A stretch of DNA of 64,000 nucleotides from an uncultured Alphaproteobacteria bacterium (GCA_903822175.1 CAIJOB010000042.1:124001-188000); one strand, 5' to 3'; shown: positions 53,631-62,282, counted from the stretch's first letter. Translations and numbers: made by a program. The notes: generated from the letters alone by a model not told the origin.

Positions 53631-54797
53631 ATGGCGTCGGCTGACGTCGGAGCGGATATCAGCGCAGCGGTGCAGGCCGCCCTGCAGCGCGGCGACCGGG
53701 CGGGCGCGCTCGCCCTGCTGCGCGAGGCTGAACGGGCCGATCCGCGCGACAAGGCGCTGAAGATGCAGCGCGCCATGGTCAGCCGCGCGCTGGGCGACCT
53801 GGCCGGCGCCCTGGCGGCGCTCGACGACGCGCTGAGCCTCGATCCTTATGACTATGTGGCCCTGCTCTCGAAAGGGGCCCTGATCGAACGCACGAGCGGC
53901 GAGCGCGCCGCCGCCGCGATCTACCGCAACGCCCTGATCATCGCCCCGCCGGAGGACGAGTTGCCGCCGCCGCTGCGCGCGCCGACCGCCCGGGCCCGCG
54001 AGGTCACCGCCAGGACCCAGGCCGCGCTGGAGGACCACCTGAAGGCCCGCACCGACGCAGTGAAGGCGCAGGTCTCGCCCGCCGCGCGCCGGCGCTTCGA
54101 CGAGAGCGTCGGCATCTTCGCCGGGCGGACCAAGGTCTACACGCAGGAGCCGCTGCTGCTGCACTATCCGCGCCTGCCGGCGATCCCGTTCTATGACCGC
54201 GCGCTGTTCCCCTGGTTCGAGGAGCTGGAGGCGGCGACCGACACCATTCGCGGCGAGCTGGAGGGCGCACTGGCGGCGGCCAAGGACGATTTCGCCCCCT
54301 ACATCGCCTATCCCAAGGGCTCGCCGGTCAATCAGTGGGGCGAGCTCAACCATTCCCGCAAGTGGAGCTCGTTCTTCCTGTGGAAGGACGGGGCGCGGCA
54401 GGACGGCGCCTGCCGGCTCTGCCCGAAGACCGCGGCGCTCTTGGAGCGCCTGCCGCTGGCCTACCAGCCGGGCTATGCGCCCACCGCCATGTTCTCGGCG
54501 CTCGACCCGCACACGCGCATCCCGGCCCACACCGGCTCGACCAATGTGCGCCTGCTCTGCCACCTGCCGCTGATCCTGCCGGGCCCGGCGCGCTTCCGGG
54601 TCGGCAACGAGACCCGCGAGTGGAAGATGGGCGAGGCCTGGGTGTTCGACGACACCATCGAGCACGAGGCCTGGAACGACGCCGACGAACTCCGCGTGAT
54701 CCTGATCCTCGACCTCTGGAACCCGCTGCTGGAGCCGGAGGAGCAGGAGCTGGTGAAGGCGCTGCTGGCGGCGCGGCTGGAGTTCTATTCGGGATAG
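53631..54797 (+). CDS. TPR and aspartyl/asparaginyl beta-hydroxylase domain protein
   Basis: A 388-residue protein. Two to three tetratricopeptide-like repeats cover residues 10-110 (AALDDALSLDPYDYVALLSK). The C-terminal Asp/Asn hydroxylase domain (about 210-375) contains the iron histidines in RIPAHTGSTNVRL and DDTIEHEAWNDADE. These 2-oxoglutarate oxygenases hydroxylate proteins or peptides. An extra CRLCPKTAALL segment has a Cys-x-x-Cys pair. Substrate unknown. Confidence 0.9.
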   Translation: MASADVGADISAAVQAALQRGDRAGALALLREAERADPRDKALKMQRAMVSRALGDLAGALAALDDALSLDPYDYVALLSKGALIERTSGERAAAAIYRNALIIAPPEDELPPPLRAPTARAREVTARTQAALEDHLKARTDAVKAQVSPAARRRFDESVGIFAGRTKVYTQEPLLLHYPRLPAIPFYDRALFPWFEELEAATDTIRGELEGALAAAKDDFAPYIAYPKGSPVNQWGELNHSRKWSSFFLWKDGARQDGACRLCPKTAALLERLPLAYQPGYAPTAMFSALDPHTRIPAHTGSTNVRLLCHLPLILPGPARFRVGNETREWKMGEAWVFDDTIEHEAWNDADELRVILILDLWNPLLEPEEQELVKALLAARLEFYSG

Positions 54798-54799
54798 TT

Positions 54800-54935
54800 C
54801 CCTCCCCTGATGGGGAGGGTGGCGAGTGAAACGAGACGGGTGGGGAAGTCGCGCTCAAGCGCTGACTCAGCGCTCCGGCCCACACTTCCCCACCCTGATC
54901 GCTTCGCGATCTGTCCCTCCCCACTAGGGGAGGGG
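54800..54935. repeat. 136-bp palindromic repeat (CCCTCCCC type), copy A
   Basis: Ends CCCTCCCCTGATGGGGAGGG and CCCTCCCCACTAGGGGAGGG are each hairpins and pair with each other; internal GTGGCGAGTGAAACGAGACG and GGTGGGGAAGT / ACTTCCCCACC continue the symmetry. It matches copy B at 57281 closely near the ends. Its right end runs 12 bp into the citrate synthase-like gene and supplies the last codons and stop of that protein. Confidence 0.85.
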
Positions 54936-56096
54936 AGATTCCGGCTCGGGGCCCACGTACCGCGCTCGCGGGCGGATCTGGGTGTCGGCCTGGCCCTGTT
55001 CGATGGCGTGGGCGATCCAGCCGGCGCAGCGGGCTACGGAGAAGATCGCGAAGGGCGCGTCCGGCGGCAGATTCATCGCCTCGCAGCCGGCCACCAGGGC
55101 GAAATCCACATTGGGCGCGAGGCCGGTCACCGCCTTCACCGCGGTCTGCAGCGCCAGCAGGTCCGGCGGCGGGGTGAAGCGGTCCAGGAGCGCGGCGGCG
55201 CGGGGGTCGTCGTCCGGATAGAGCGGATGGCCAAAGCCCGGCAGCAGGCGGTCCTCCAGCAGCCGGTTGGCGATGGCGTCGCGCGGTCCGAGCTGAGCCG
55301 CCTCCGCCGCGAAGGTGCGTACCGCCGCTGAAGCCCCGCCGTGGCGCGGCCCCGAGAGCGTCGAAAGGCCGGCCAGGGCCGAGGCCGATAGGGACGCGCC
55401 GGTCGAGGCGGCCACGCGGGCGGCGAAGGCCGAGGGGTTCAGCTCATGGTCGGCCACCAGCACCAGCATACGCCGCACGAGGTCAGCCCACGGCCCGCCG
55501 GGGCCGAGCCCCCAGGCGAGCGCCAGGCGGTTGTGGATGGCGCCGCCCCAGGCCTCGCCGGCCACCGCATCGGTGAGCACGTCGAGCAGGGTCGCCGCCT
55601 CCACGGCCAGCACCAGGGCATGACGTCCCCGCGCCGGCGGATCGGACCCGGCGCGGGCGGCCAGCGCCAGGTAGGCCCGGGTGCGCATGTCCGGATGCTC
55701 CGGCGGCTGCGGCCGCTCGGTGCGCTTTAGCGCCGCGCCGTGGCCGCCACGCAGCAGGCGGGCCACCGATTCCAGGGTCTCGGTCTCGGCCAGCCGGATG
55801 GCGTCACGGCCCCGATAGAAGAGGCGCCCGCCGGCCACGGTGGTGATCTCCGACGCCAGCACCGGCTCGCCCCAGGCGATGGCGCCGGCCGCCACGTCGG
55901 AGACCTTGCGGCTGCGGGTCTTGCGTTGCGCCAGAGCGGCGATGTCGGCGGCGCGGTAGAGGCTGCGGCGAGGGTCGCGCGGATCGGGGCGCACCTGCAC
56001 CCGGCCACGGCTGACATAGGCGTAGAGCGTCTGCGGGCGCACGCCCAGGCGGTCCCGGGCTTCCTCGGCGGCGATCCAGTCGGTTTGCGCGGGCAT
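54924..56096 (-). CDS. Citrate synthase-family protein with N-terminal DNA-binding domain
   Basis: A 390-residue protein. Residues 1-60 form a MerR/excisionase-like HTH (WIAAEEARDRLGVRPQTLYA, then VSRGRVQVRPDP). The rest is a citrate synthase fold with LFYRGRDAIRLAE, the first active histidine in SGPRHGGASAA, the second in LLPGFGHPLYPDDDPRA and the aspartate in NVDFALVAGCE. The active site is thus complete, so it may be an enzyme, an acyl-CoA-sensing regulator, or both. The last residues (SPLP) come from the repeat. Divergent from its paralogue. Confidence 0.88.
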   Translation of the reverse strand: MPAQTDWIAAEEARDRLGVRPQTLYAYVSRGRVQVRPDPRDPRRSLYRAADIAALAQRKTRSRKVSDVAAGAIAWGEPVLASEITTVAGGRLFYRGRDAIRLAETETLESVARLLRGGHGAALKRTERPQPPEHPDMRTRAYLALAARAGSDPPARGRHALVLAVEAATLLDVLTDAVAGEAWGGAIHNRLALAWGLGPGGPWADLVRRMLVLVADHELNPSAFAARVAASTGASLSASALAGLSTLSGPRHGGASAAVRTFAAEAAQLGPRDAIANRLLEDRLLPGFGHPLYPDDDPRAAALLDRFTPPPDLLALQTAVKAVTGLAPNVDFALVAGCEAMNLPPDAPFAIFSVARCAGWIAHAIEQGQADTQIRPRARYVGPEPESPLP

Positions 56097-56136
56097 ATAT
56101 TGATTATATTGATCAAGATTGACGAAGCTAGATTGA
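56097..56136. promoter_or_regulatory. ATTGA repeats and TTGATCAA palindrome between the citrate synthase paralogues
   Basis: ATTGA occurs at 56099, 56108, 56118 and 56132, the first three spaced 9-10 bp (one helical turn). ATATTGAT is directly repeated at 56097 and 56106, and TTGATCAA at 56109-56116 is a perfect palindrome. This AT-rich island in GC-rich DNA starts at the HTH-protein's start codon and is an obvious operator/promoter candidate, plausibly bound by that protein's HTH domain. Confidence 0.55.
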
Positions 56137-56191
56137 AGGCATTTCTGACGCCTCGCAAGCCGGAATTGGCCTGCAGGAATTGGAGATCGTC

Positions 56192-57277
56192 ATGTCGGAT
56201 GGATTGGAAGGCGTGGTCGCTGCGGACACCGTGCTGTCGGAGGTCGACGGCCTGGCCGGGCGGCTGATCATCCGTGGCCACGACCTGGATGAGCTGGCGG
56301 GGCGGATCAGCTTCGAGGAGGTCACCCGCCTGTTGTGGGACGGGTTCTTCGACAACCTGCCGGGCGACCTCGCGCCCGCGCTCGCCGCCGCCCGGGTCGA
56401 GGTGTTCGCCGAGGTCTCGGCGCTGGACACCGGCCTGCTGGACCGTACGCCCATCGAGGGGATGCGGGCCTTGACCGCCCGGCTGGCCGATGGCGACGAG
56501 CTCAATGTCGCCCTGCGCCTGACCGCCGCGCCGGCGGTGTTCACCGCCGCCATGGTCCGCGCCCAGGCCGGCGAGGCGCCGGTGAAACCGGACCTGACGC
56601 TGAGCCACGCCGCCGACACCCTGCGGATGCTGCGCGGCGCGCCCGCGAGCGCCGCCGAAGTGGCCGCGCTGGACACCTATCTGGTGACCGTCAGCGACCA
56701 TGGCCTCAACGCCTCGACCTTCGCCGCCCGGGTGATCGCCTCGACCCACGCCGGGCTGGCGTCGGCTGTACTGGGCGGGATCAGCGCGCTGAAGGGACCG
56801 CTGCACGGCGGGGCGCCCGGGCCGATCATCGACATGCTGGACGGCATCGGCACGCCCGGAAACGCGCGAACCTGGATCGAGGCGGCGCTGGCCCGCGGCG
56901 ACCGGCTGATGGGTTTTGGCCACCGCGTCTACCGGGTCCGCGACCCCCGCGCCGATGCGCTCAAGGCGGCGGTGCGCAAGCTGGCGGAGGGGTCCAACAC
57001 CATGCCCGGACGGCTGGCGCTGGCCGAGGCGGTGGAAAGCTCGGTGCTGGCGATCCTCAAGGAACGCAAGCCCGATCGGTCGCTGCAGACCAATGTCGAG
57101 TTCTACACGGCGCTGTTGCTGGAGGCGCTGGCCTTCCCGCCGTCGGCCTTCACCTGTGTCTTCGCCACCGGCCGCGTCTCCGGCTGGATCGCCCATGCCC
57201 GCGAACAGCTGGCCGGCGGGCGGCTGATCCGGCCGGCGTCACGCTACATCGGGCCGATGCCGAAGGTGGCGGCCTAA
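56192..57277 (+). CDS. Citrate/2-methylcitrate synthase family protein
   Basis: A 361-residue citrate synthase-fold enzyme. It has RLIIRGHDLDELAGR near the N-terminus, the first active histidine in LKGPLHGGAPGP near residue 208, the second in LMGFGHRVYRVRDPRA near 242, and SRYIGP at the end. The catalytic aspartate position is glutamate (NVEFYTA, Glu303). I recall glutamate here in some actinobacterial CitA-like proteins, so it may define a subgroup. Start ATG 56192 with TTGGAG upstream. Substrates could be oxaloacetate with acetyl- or propionyl-CoA. Confidence 0.88.
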   Translation: MSDGLEGVVAADTVLSEVDGLAGRLIIRGHDLDELAGRISFEEVTRLLWDGFFDNLPGDLAPALAAARVEVFAEVSALDTGLLDRTPIEGMRALTARLADGDELNVALRLTAAPAVFTAAMVRAQAGEAPVKPDLTLSHAADTLRMLRGAPASAAEVAALDTYLVTVSDHGLNASTFAARVIASTHAGLASAVLGGISALKGPLHGGAPGPIIDMLDGIGTPGNARTWIEAALARGDRLMGFGHRVYRVRDPRADALKAAVRKLAEGSNTMPGRLALAEAVESSVLAILKERKPDRSLQTNVEFYTALLLEALAFPPSAFTCVFATGRVSGWIAHAREQLAGGRLIRPASRYIGPMPKVAA

Positions 57278-57280
57278 CTT

Positions 57281-57423
57281 CCCTCCCCCTTGTGGGGAGG
57301 GTGGCGAGCGAAGCGAGACGGGTGGGGCAGGCGCGATCAAGCGCTGGCTCGACACTTCGGCACACACTTCCCCACCTGTCTCGCGGCCTTCGGCGCGATC
57401 CACCCTCCCCATGAAGGGGAGGG
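57281..57423. repeat. 143-bp palindromic repeat (CCCTCCCC type), copy B
   Basis: Ends CCCTCCCCCTTGTGGGGAGG and CCCTCCCCATGAAGGGGAGG; internal GTGGCGAGCGAAGCGAGACG followed by GGTGGGG, mirrored by CCCCACC and a CTCGCGGCCTTCGGCGCGAT segment. It fills the gap between the citrate synthase and the cation efflux gene and could act as a terminator-like RNA structure. Same family as copy A. Confidence 0.85.
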
Positions 57424-57440
57424 AAAGCTAGGGTCGCGCC

Positions 57441-58382
57441 ATGAACGCCATCCACGGCCTGCCGCCGGAAGAGACCGCCGCCCTGACGCGGCGGGTGACC
57501 TATTATTCGGTGGGCGTGGCCGCGGTGTTGGTGGCGATCAAGATCGCGGCTTGGCTGGTCTCGGGGTCGGTGGCGTTGCTGGCGTCGACGGCGGATTCGG
57601 GGCTCGATCTGATCGCGTCGCTGACTACCTTCTTCGCGGTGCGGTTCGCGGTGTCTCCGCCGGACGCGGAGCACCGGTTCGGCCACGGCAAGGCGGAGGG
57701 CTTCGCGGCCCTGGTGCAGGCCGGCCTGGTGTTTGCCTCGGCAGCCCTGATCGCCCAGCAGGCCATCGCCGACCTGATGCATCCCCAGCCGGTCCGCGAT
57801 AGCGGCTGGGCGCTGGTGGTGATGGGGGTCTCGATTGTGCTGACCGCCCTGCTGGTCGTCGCCCAGGGCCGGGTGCTGAAGAAGACCGCGTCCGTGGCGG
57901 TGTCCGGCGACCGGGCGCACTACGCCGCTGACCTGGCGTCGAACGTCGTGGCCCTGGCCGGGATCGGGGCGGCGGCCTGGCTGGGGATGGGCGGGCTGGA
58001 CGCCGTCGCCGCGCTGGCGATCGCGGCCCTCCTGCTCTGGGGCGCGTTGGGCGTGTTCCGCGAGGCTTCGGGCCAGCTGATGGACCACGAACTGCCCGAC
58101 GAAGTCCGCACCCAGATCATCGAGCTGATGACCAAGGATCCGCGCCTCACTGACGTCCATCAGCTTCGCACCCGCGCGTCGGGGCCTTTCGTCCACATCC
58201 AGATGCACGTCGATCTCGATCCGCAGCTGACGCTGGAGGCGGCGCATCACGTGATCATCGACGCCGAGAACCGGGTGCTGGCCGCCTTCCCCTCCGCCGA
58301 CATCATCATCCACGCCGATCCGCGCGGGCGGGCCGAGCCGCATGGCGGGGCCTTCGCGGAATCGCGGACCGCGGGGGCGTAG
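57441..58382 (+). CDS. Cation diffusion facilitator (FieF-like) transporter
   Basis: A 313-residue divalent metal/proton antiporter of the inner membrane. Six membrane helices in residues 15-210. Metal-site residues: the Asp pair in STADSGLDLIASL (DSGLD) and His-x-x-x-Asp in HYAADLASN, as in FieF; the conserved HRFGHGKAEGFAAL loop follows helix 2. The cytoplasmic domain (residues 215-300) includes QIHMHVD-like HIQMHVDLDP. Likely exports zinc or iron. It lies just after repeat B. Confidence 0.93.
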   Translation: MNAIHGLPPEETAALTRRVTYYSVGVAAVLVAIKIAAWLVSGSVALLASTADSGLDLIASLTTFFAVRFAVSPPDAEHRFGHGKAEGFAALVQAGLVFASAALIAQQAIADLMHPQPVRDSGWALVVMGVSIVLTALLVVAQGRVLKKTASVAVSGDRAHYAADLASNVVALAGIGAAAWLGMGGLDAVAALAIAALLLWGALGVFREASGQLMDHELPDEVRTQIIELMTKDPRLTDVHQLRTRASGPFVHIQMHVDLDPQLTLEAAHHVIIDAENRVLAAFPSADIIIHADPRGRAEPHGGAFAESRTAGA

Positions 58383-58467
58383 TAAACGACCCCTTAACGG
58401 GTGCGGGGTCCATTGGGGCCCTTATCGATTCCTAAGACGAAACCTGGTCCCACCGCGTTAGCCGGAC

Positions 58468-59154
58468 ATGAGCCTCGAACGCACCCTGCATCACTTCCCG
58501 CTGGACCCCGCCTCGCGCCAGGTGCGCCTGGCGTTGGGCGAGAAGCGGCTGGCCTTCAACGAGGTCCAGGTGCGCTATTGGGAGCGGCCCAAGGAGCTGA
58601 CCGGCCTGAACCCGTCGGGCATGGTGCCGGTGCTGGTGGAGACCGACGGCGACAAGCAGCTGGTGCTTTGCGAAGCCCGCGCCATCCTCGACCATCTGGA
58701 AGAGACCGCGCCGGAGCCGGCGCTGCTGGGCCGCGATCCGGCGGAGCGGGCGGAGGCGCGGCGGCTGCTCGCCTGGTTCGACCGCAAGTTCGAGCACGAG
58801 GCCGGCGGCTATATCCTCCACGAGAAGATGGAAAAGCGGCTGCTGGGCCTGGGCGCGCCGGACCTCAGCAACCTGCGCCAAGGCAAGGACGGGCTGCGGA
58901 CGCACATGTTCTACATCGACAAGCTGTTGCAGGAGCGCGAGTGGCTGGCCGGGCGGCGTCTGTCGCTGGCCGATTTCGCGGCGGCGGCGCACCTGTCGGT
59001 GATCGACTATTGCGGCGACATGCCCTGGAAGGACTTTCCGGCGGTGAAGACCTGGTACATGAAGCTGAAGTCCCGGCCCTGTTTCCGGCCGCTGTTGGCG
59101 GACCGCTGGCCTGGCCTGACGCCGCCGGGGAACTATGCGGATCTCGACTTCTGA
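58468..59154 (+). CDS. fzlA: FtsZ-associated GST-fold protein FzlA
   Basis: A 228-residue glutathione-S-transferase fold. From memory it matches Caulobacter FzlA along its length: [38 protein letters not shown], the middle [20 protein letters not shown] and the end [15 protein letters not shown] with the short acidic tail YADLDF that FzlA needs. FzlA binds and curves FtsZ filaments and is required for constriction; it is not a detoxifying GST. It overlaps queG by 20 bp. Confidence 0.9.
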   Translation: MSLERTLHHFPLDPASRQVRLALGEKRLAFNEVQVRYWERPKELTGLNPSGMVPVLVETDGDKQLVLCEARAILDHLEETAPEPALLGRDPAERAEARRLLAWFDRKFEHEAGGYILHEKMEKRLLGLGAPDLSNLRQGKDGLRTHMFYIDKLLQEREWLAGRRLSLADFAAAAHLSVIDYCGDMPWKDFPAVKTWYMKLKSRPCFRPLLADRWPGLTPPGNYADLDF

Positions 59155-60253
59155 CACGACTGAAGATCTGATCCGCGCCGAGGCCTTGAGGCTCGGTTTC
59201 GACACCTGCCGTTTCACCCCGATCCCGGACGCGTGGCCGGCCTCAGCCTGGCTTGCGGAATTCATCGACAGGGGCCGGCACGGCGAACTCGGCTGGATGG
59301 CCGAGACCGCCGAACGCCGGGCGCATCCCCGCGCCATGTGGGCCGACGCGCGCTCGGCGATCGTGCTGGGGATGAACTATGGCCCCGACCACGATCCGCT
59401 GGCCGTGCTGGGCGAGCGAACCCAAGCGGCCATCAGCGTCTACGCGCAGGGCGACGACTATCACGAGCTGATCAAGGGCCGCCTGAAGGCGCTGGCCCGC
59501 TGGCTGCAGGGCCGGTTCGGCGGCGAGCTGAAGGTCTTCGTCGACACCGCGCCCCTGCTGGAAAAGCCGCTGGCCGCGCAGGCCGGGCTGGGCTGGCAGG
59601 GCAAGCACACCAACCTGGTCAGCCGCGAATTCGGCTCCTGGCTGTTCTTGGGCTCGATCCTGACGACGCTGGAGCTGGCGGCAGACGCGGCGGAGACGGC
59701 CGGCTGCGGGACCTGCCAGGCCTGCCTGGACATCTGCCCGACCAAGGCCTTCCCGGCACCCTACCAGCTCGATGCGCGGCGCTGCATTTCCTACCTGACT
59801 ATCGAGCTGAGGGGGCCGATCCCGCGCGAGTTTCGCGAGGCCTTGGGCAACCGCATCTACGGCTGCGACGACTGCCTGGCGGTCTGCCCCTGGAACAAGT
59901 TCGCCGCCGTCGCCGCCGAGCAGAAGCTGCAGGCGCGCGAGGCGCTGCGCGCGCCGCCCCTGGCCGAGCTTTCGCGCCTGGACGACGGAGCCTTCCGCGC
60001 TCTTTTCGCCAAGAGCCCGGTCAAGCGGATCGGCCGCGACCGGTTCGTGCGCAACGTCCTCTACGCCATCGGCAATTCGGGGGAGCCCGGGTTGGCGGCA
60101 GAGGCGGAGCGGTTGCTGGACGATCCCTCGCCGCTGGTGCGCGGCGCGGCGGTCTGGGCGTTGGGGCGGCTGTTGGGGGCGGAGGCGTTTGAGGGTCTGC
60201 GGGTGGTCGTGACCGAGACCGATCCGGAAGTTCTGGAAGAGTGGGGCGCATAG
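59135..60253 (+). CDS. queG: Epoxyqueuosine reductase
   Basis: A 372-residue cobalamin and iron-sulfur enzyme for the last step of queuosine synthesis in tRNA. The ferredoxin-like block has both clusters: [16 protein letters not shown] near residue 190 and [15 protein letters not shown] near 240. The B12 region includes [20 protein letters not shown] and [10 protein letters not shown]; a HEAT-like C-terminus follows ([13 protein letters not shown]). It starts 20 bp inside fzlA, so the two are co-transcribed. Confidence 0.95.
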   Translation: MRISTSDTTEDLIRAEALRLGFDTCRFTPIPDAWPASAWLAEFIDRGRHGELGWMAETAERRAHPRAMWADARSAIVLGMNYGPDHDPLAVLGERTQAAISVYAQGDDYHELIKGRLKALARWLQGRFGGELKVFVDTAPLLEKPLAAQAGLGWQGKHTNLVSREFGSWLFLGSILTTLELAADAAETAGCGTCQACLDICPTKAFPAPYQLDARRCISYLTIELRGPIPREFREALGNRIYGCDDCLAVCPWNKFAAVAAEQKLQAREALRAPPLAELSRLDDGAFRALFAKSPVKRIGRDRFVRNVLYAIGNSGEPGLAAEAERLLDDPSPLVRGAAVWALGRLLGAEAFEGLRVVVTETDPEVLEEWGA

Positions 60254-60266
60254 CCCTCTCCCAGGG

Positions 60267-60282
60267 TGAACATTTTTGACAG
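60267..60282. repeat. 16-bp sequence shared with position 1740
   Basis: TGAACATTTTTGACAG, identical to 1740-1755. It lies 14 bp after the queG stop and 62 bp before the TPR gene start. The TTGACA inside resembles a -35 box, but no well-spaced -10 element follows. Confidence 0.5.
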
Positions 60283-60284
60283 GC

Positions 60285-60345
60285 TGACCCACCACCGCTG
60301 GCCCATGCTAGGCAGGCGGCGTCGATGGCGGGGGCTGGTGGGTCA
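60285..60345 (+). promoter_or_regulatory. Leader inverted repeat overlapping the TPR gene ribosome binding site
   Basis: TGACCCACCA (60285-60294) is perfectly complementary to TGGTGGGTCA (60336-60345), whose final A is the first base of the ATG. The right arm contains the only ribosome-site-like GGTGGG. If transcribed, the stem would mask the start. The sequence between arms is GC-rich. Confidence 0.45.
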
Positions 60346-62282
60346 TGGCGGAGTCGGAGGACGCCCGGGAAGCTGAGGCCGCTGAGACAACCGTCGCCGG
60401 CGCGGGCCTGGGCGCGGCGCTCTCGCTGGTGCTGGGCCGGCGCAAGGCCAAGGGCAAGGACGACCCCGAACTCGACGCCTTCCTGGCCGAGCACACGCGG
60501 CTCGCGCGGCTGCAGGCCGAGCATCTGACCGAGACCGGCGAACTGGCGCTCTCGCGCCTGCGATTGGGCCGGTTCAGCGACCGGATGAGGGCTCTGCTGC
60601 AGATGATGACCGCCCTGCTGGGCGCGGGCGTCGTGGCCCTGCTCGCAGCCATGGTCTGGCAAGCGCACGAACAGCACGGGCTGGAGATCGAGGCCTTTTC
60701 CGTGCCGCCGGACCTGGCCCGCGGCGGCCTGACCGGCCAGGTGGCGGCCAGCCGCTTCCTCGACAAGCTGCAGGCCCTGCAGACCGGCACCGAGGATTCC
60801 GATCGCCCAGCCCAGTCCTACGAAGGCAACTGGGGCTCCGACGTAAAGGTCGAGATCCCGCAGACCGGCCTCACCTTCGGCGAGTTCGAGAAGCTGCTGC
60901 GCGACAAGGTCGGCCATGTGACCCGCGTCTCGGGCGAGGTGCTGACCACGCCCACCGGCATCGCGGTCACCGCGCGGATGGGCGACGCGCCGCCGCAGAC
61001 CTTCGCCGGCCCGGCGACGTCTTTCGACGACCTGGCGCAGAAGGCCGCGGAAGCGGTCTACCGGGCGAACCAGCCCTATCGCTACGCCGAGTACCTGGAC
61101 GCCAACGGCCGCTCGGAGGAGGCCTTCCCGGTGGTCGCCGACCTGGCCGCCCACGGCCCTCCCAGCGAGCGCGGCTGGGCCTATGCCCGGTGGGCCATCA
61201 TGGACCTCAACGACCACGGCGACCTCGCCGCGGCGCGCAGCCATGGCGCCCAAGGCCTGGGCTTCGGTGCGGGTTCCGACCTCAGCGACCACATCAGCCT
61301 GGTGAACGCCGAAGTCTGGTCAGGGCACGACGAGGCGGTGCTGGCGATCTCCAAGACGCTGGACCGCGAGGTGCAGAAGCGGCTGACCGACACCAGCGAG
61401 CACTTCTATGTGGAGAACAAGCTGGTGGGACGCGGCTTCTTGCAGTTCATCAGCCCCGACTATCCGGCCTCGGCGCGGACCTGGATCGCCACGGCGGAAC
61501 AGGACGCCGGATCACATTTCGGGACCTTCGGGGCGGCCCTGGCCGAGACCGCGTTTGCGCTCGGGCACGACCTACCCGCCGCAACAGCCCTGCAGCGGTC
61601 GGCGCAGACCCCGCCGGACCAAGCCATGCTGCAGGATATCGAGGAGGGCGCCTTCGAGGCGCTGCCGGTCTATTCGATGGCGGTCGAGCGGGGCGACTGG
61701 GCGGCGGCCCTGGCCGACGTCCGTCAGGTCGACGCCGCCCTGGAGGCCGAGCGGGCCAAGCGGCCGGCTTACGGCCTGATGCAGCATGTCTGGATCTGGC
61801 CGCTGGAGGCCCTGGCCTTGGCGCGCACCGGCGATCTCGCGGGCGCCCAGGCGCTGATCGGCAAGACACCGCTCGATTGCTACCAGTGCCTGCGCGTGCG
61901 CGGACAGGTCGCCGCCGCGGCCAAGGACTGGGCCGGCGCCGACCGCTGGTTCACGCAAGCCGTGCGGCTGGCGCCCTCGCCGCCCTTCGCCTACGCCGAG
62001 TGGGCCGAGGTTCGCCTCGCCCGCGGCGACGCCGACGGCGCCATCGCGCTCGCCAAGCAGTCGGCAGCCAGAGCGCCCCGCTTCGCCGATCCGGTGGAGA
62101 CCTGGGGTGAGGCCTTGATGGCCAAGGGCGACGCCGAGGGTGCGGCCGAGCGGTTCGCGGCCGCCGACAAGCTGGCGCCGCACTGGGCCGCGAACCACGT
62201 GCGCTGGAGCCAGGCCCTGAGTAAACTCGGCAAGGCGGACGAGGCGCGCGCCCAGGCGCAGGCGGCGGCGCGGTTCCGGTGA
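60345..62282 (+). CDS. Membrane-anchored tetratricopeptide-repeat protein
   Basis: A 645-residue protein. A cytoplasmic N-terminus with a charged helix (about residues 40-80) precedes one membrane helix (MMTALLGAGVVALLAAMVWQ, near residues 87-107). The next 150 residues contain FSVPPDLARGGLTGQVAASR and VKVEIPQTGLTFGEFEKLLR, a pattern I recall from uncharacterised alphaproteobacterial TPR proteins. TPR-like repeats follow to the end (YAEWAEVRLARGDADGAIAL; AERFAAADKLAPHWAANHVR). No catalytic domain. Function unknown. Confidence 0.85.
   Translation: MAESEDAREAEAAETTVAGAGLGAALSLVLGRRKAKGKDDPELDAFLAEHTRLARLQAEHLTETGELALSRLRLGRFSDRMRALLQMMTALLGAGVVALLAAMVWQAHEQHGLEIEAFSVPPDLARGGLTGQVAASRFLDKLQALQTGTEDSDRPAQSYEGNWGSDVKVEIPQTGLTFGEFEKLLRDKVGHVTRVSGEVLTTPTGIAVTARMGDAPPQTFAGPATSFDDLAQKAAEAVYRANQPYRYAEYLDANGRSEEAFPVVADLAAHGPPSERGWAYARWAIMDLNDHGDLAAARSHGAQGLGFGAGSDLSDHISLVNAEVWSGHDEAVLAISKTLDREVQKRLTDTSEHFYVENKLVGRGFLQFISPDYPASARTWIATAEQDAGSHFGTFGAALAETAFALGHDLPAATALQRSAQTPPDQAMLQDIEEGAFEALPVYSMAVERGDWAAALADVRQVDAALEAERAKRPAYGLMQHVWIWPLEALALARTGDLAGAQALIGKTPLDCYQCLRVRGQVAAAAKDWAGADRWFTQAVRLAPSPPFAYAEWAEVRLARGDADGAIALAKQSAARAPRFADPVETWGEALMAKGDAEGAAERFAAADKLAPHWAANHVRWSQALSKLGKADEARAQAQAAARFR

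Noticed and set aside
58388-58425. Terminator GACCCC...GGGGTC after the cation efflux gene
   Set aside because: Only a 6-bp stem with a long loop and no T-run.
60267-60302. Canonical promoter with TTGACA for the TPR gene
   Set aside because: No -10 box at acceptable spacing; the GCTAGG-like element is about 24 bp away.
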